Source: a bacterium (lineage in GTDB: Bacteria > Ratteibacteria > UBA8468). Taken from it: DNA of 6,434 nt. The stretch lies in assembly GCA_030672255.1 (NCBI GenBank), contig DAOVGU010000033.1:1-6434 (forward strand), in the 5' to 3' direction. Below the pieces are notes generated by a model. The model saw nothing but the letters and a program-made list of their open reading frames with translations. It searched no databases and had not been told where the DNA came from. How positions within the stretch are numbered: the stretch's first letter is position 1; the number at the start of each line of letters is the position of its first letter. Positions 5,494 to 6,434 of this stretch are shown here, in pieces. Made by a program: the position numbers and the translations under genes.

Positions 5494-5545
5494 AGAAATT
5501 AAAGAGAGTCTTGCGAAGCATATTATTAAAAAATTGAAAAGTTAG
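5486..5545 (+). pseudogene. hicA toxin remnant (last 19 codons)
   Basis: A frame opening at 5486, shifted relative to hicB, encodes PHREIKESLAKHIIKKLKS and then TAG (5543-5545). This is the characteristic end of HicA toxins (P-H-R-E-I...LA..I...L). It has no start codon, and the RNA-binding fold including the catalytic histidine region is gone. It begins inside the last hicB codons, so most of hicA was removed by one internal deletion joining the two 3' ends. The TAG abuts the attC. Confidence 0.75.
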
Positions 5546-5611
5546 CATAACCAATCACTCCACCTGACCAAAACCGTAAGCGGTTTTGGCAGGTGAGTTC
5601 TAGCGTTAGGC
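5545..5611 (+). other. Integron attC recombination site 1
   Basis: R'' GCATAAC (5545-5551, one departure from RYYYAAC) pairs loosely with R' GTTAGGC (5605-5611), a perfect GTTRRRY. Between them the strand folds back: ACTC/GAGT, ACCTG/CAGGT (5562-5566, 5590-5594) and CCAAAACCG/CGGTTTTGG (5568-5576, 5581-5589) around TAAG. One C (5560 or 5561) and A5567 are left unpaired on one arm, as extrahelical bases are in attC sites. The inner arms share AATCACT.CACCTGAC and GCAGGTGAG with the second site. Crossover would be at G5605^T5606. Confidence 0.82.
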
Positions 5612-5635
5612 GTAAAAAAACAATGGAGGTGAATT

Positions 5636-5854
5636 ATGACGAAATTACTAGAGAAAGCATTTGAAAATGCTTCAAATCTTCCGGAGACTGAGCAAAATGT
5701 ATTAGCAAAGTGGCTGTTGGAAGAACTCAAGGCTGAAAGGAAATGGAACCAAGCGTTTGCTGAATCTGAAGACATACTTGGTCGACTTGCCGATGAAGCG
5801 CTTGAGGCTCATAGGCAAGGGAAAACAACACCATTGGGTATTGACAAACTATGA
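5636..5854 (+). CDS. Small antitoxin-like protein, cassette-borne
   Basis: A 72-residue, mostly helical, acidic protein: MTKLLEKAFENASNLPETEQ, then LAKWLLEELKAERKWNQAFA, and a tail with LADEALEAHRQGKTTPL. This matches from memory a common family of small proteins annotated as addiction-module antitoxins or hypothetical proteins, encoded just before a RelE/ParE-like toxin. GGAGGTGA (5625-5632) lies before the ATG with six-base spacing from GGAGG. The stop overlaps ATG 5851 of the toxin frame as ATGA, the classic coupled arrangement. That toxin is cut off by the attC, so the antitoxin stands alone. Whether it still binds a toxin from elsewhere cannot be seen. The family call is good; its biochemical role is inferred from the neighbour. 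Confidence 0.8.
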   Translation: MTKLLEKAFENASNLPETEQNVLAKWLLEELKAERKWNQAFAESEDILGRLADEALEAHRQGKTTPLGIDKL

Positions 5855-5940
5855 AATCAACGACGACGGATCGCTTTTGGAAGTGCTACGCCAAATTACC
5901 CGCAACGATTAAGAAACGCCTAACAAATCACTGCACCTGA
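5851..5940 (+). pseudogene. RelE/ParE-like toxin truncated by attC
   Basis: ATG 5851 overlaps the antitoxin stop. The frame reads MKSTTTDRFWKCYAKLPAT then IKKR, typical of the first helices of RelE/ParE-fold toxins of the TTxxFW...LP type. After about 22 codons it enters the attC R'' (5918) and ends as LTNHCT at TGA 5938-5940. A complete toxin would be roughly 80-100 residues, so the beta-sheet core is missing. The start is intact, so a 29-residue peptide may still be made. Confidence 0.72.
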
Positions 5941-5989
5941 CTGGTATTTCGCTGCGCTCCATACCAGCAGGTGAGCTTTGACGTTATAC
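5918..5989 (+). other. Integron attC recombination site 2
   Basis: R'' GCCTAAC (5918-5924) is a perfect RYYYAAC. R' is GTTATAC (5983-5989), one base off GTTRRRY, as expected where the part after the crossover comes from the target rather than the cassette. Stem arms are CT/AG, CACCTG/CAGGTG (5934-5939, 5968-5973) and CTGGTAT/ATACCAG (5941-5947, 5961-5967), with G5933 and A5940 unpaired on one side. The 13-base end loop is TTCGCTGCGCTCC. The core closely matches attC 1. It is the last array element before dnaE. Confidence 0.85.
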
Positions 5990-5998
5990 CCTATATAT

Positions 5999-6434
5999 AT
6001 GAAAAGTTCTGACTTTGTGCATCTGCATCTGCATACCGAATATAGCCTTCTGGATGGGATGTGTCGGATAGAGAGAGTTGCCAAAATTGCGCACCAATCA
6101 GGGATGAAGGCATTGGCGATCACCGACCATGGAAATATGTTCGGGGTTGTTAACTTCTACCAGAGGGTATTAAAGGCTGGGGTAAAACCGATTATCGGTT
6201 TAGAAGCCTATATTGCTCCGGGAAGTCGCTTTGAGAAGAAATCCCGGGGAATTAAGGAAGCCTCCTTTCATCTTACCCTTTTAGCTAAAAATAGCACCGG
6301 CTATAAAAATTTGATGAAACTCTCCACCATCTCCTATTTAGAAGGTTTTTACTATAAACCCCGAATCGACAAGACAATCTTGGAGCAGTATAAGGAGGGC
6401 ATCATTCTTCTTTCCGGCTGCTTAAAGGGTGAGA
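5999..6434 (+). CDS. dnaE: DNA polymerase III alpha subunit, N-terminal part (runs off window)
   Basis: Replicative polymerase catalytic subunit; 145 codons are present with no stop. The N-terminal PHP domain is clear: FVHLHLHTEYSLLDG (H8, H10, H12, D19), ALAITDHGNMFG (D43, H44), then KPIIGLEAYIAP (E69), later FHLTLLAKNSTGYKNLMKL and EGIILLSGCLKGE. The metal-binding histidines and acids are kept, unlike the degenerate PHP of E. coli DnaE, so metal-dependent proofreading by this domain is possible as in Thermus. ATG 5999 begins directly after CTATATAT and only ten bases after the attC end. No ribosome binding site is visible; the nearest AGGTGAG is 24 bases away inside the attC. A copy of the first eight codons with a good ribosome binding site remains at 4625. 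The gene is essential in bacteria, so it must be translated somehow. Confidence 0.93.
   Translation, partial: MKSSDFVHLHLHTEYSLLDGMCRIERVAKIAHQSGMKALAITDHGNMFGVVNFYQRVLKAGVKPIIGLEAYIAPGSRFEKKSRGIKEASFHLTLLAKNSTGYKNLMKLSTISYLEGFYYKPRIDKTILEQYKEGIILLSGCLKGE

Larger units (their letters stand above)
5606..5983 (+). mobile_element. Integron gene cassette (antitoxin-like gene plus attC)
   Basis: Bounded by two G^TT crossover points (5605/5606 and 5983/5984), 378 bp. The cassette begins TTAGGC, the exact complement of the start of its own R'' GCCTAAC at 5918-5924, as expected for a cassette that circularised. It carries one intact gene, a truncated toxin start and its attC. Orientation matches the genes. 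No integrase is in the window. Confidence 0.75.

Noticed and set aside
5978..5997. TTGACG and TATATA before dnaE as a promoter
   Set aside because: The spacing is only eight bases, and TTGACG is part of the attC end.

Overview
The window looks like a chromosomal segment of an anaerobic, probably two-membrane bacterium of moderate-to-low GC content. A LolA-like envelope protein, an oxygen-defence operon typical of strict anaerobes (high-molecular-weight rubredoxin, ferritin-like protein, desulfoferrodoxin, rubrerythrin), a GuaB3-type IMP dehydrogenase and many short hairpin repeats are all present. The mix resembles uncultured candidate phyla such as Omnitrophota, but the sequence alone does not settle this. 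All genes seen are on the + strand.

Layout. Positions 1-50 may hold the last codons of an upstream gene. Positions 104-955 encode a LolA-like periplasmic protein whose N-terminal coding region carries a 44-bp palindrome. Positions 1033-3205 form a compact redox operon: hrb (flavin reductase plus rubredoxin), a diiron ferritin-like gene, dfx (superoxide reductase) and rbr (peroxidase). The first three genes overlap by ATGA. Together they could route NAD(P)H electrons through rubredoxin to reduce superoxide to peroxide and peroxide to water. A head-to-head pair of GTAG-headed REP-type hairpins (3242-3301) sits immediately before guaB3 (3315-4469). A nested inverted-repeat cluster fills 4470-4605.

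The most unusual part is 4625-5998. A stranded copy of the dnaE start, with a good ribosome binding site and eight codons, lies at 4625. It is followed by a short integron-type cassette array with two recognisable attC sites (5545-5611 and 5918-5989) and no integrase in the window. The intact dnaE (5999 onward, running off the end) begins ten bases after the last attC and has no visible ribosome binding site. The cassettes carry an HNH-like hypothetical gene, a hicB antitoxin followed directly by only the last 19 codons of hicA, and a second antitoxin-like gene whose RelE/ParE-like toxin is cut off after about 22 codons by the attC. Both toxin-antitoxin modules have therefore kept the antitoxin and lost the toxin.

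The best candidates for something new are this toxin-stripped cassette array wedged against dnaE, an internal ribosome binding site in hrb that could make free rubredoxin, and the paired REP hairpins whose stems differ by compensatory changes.
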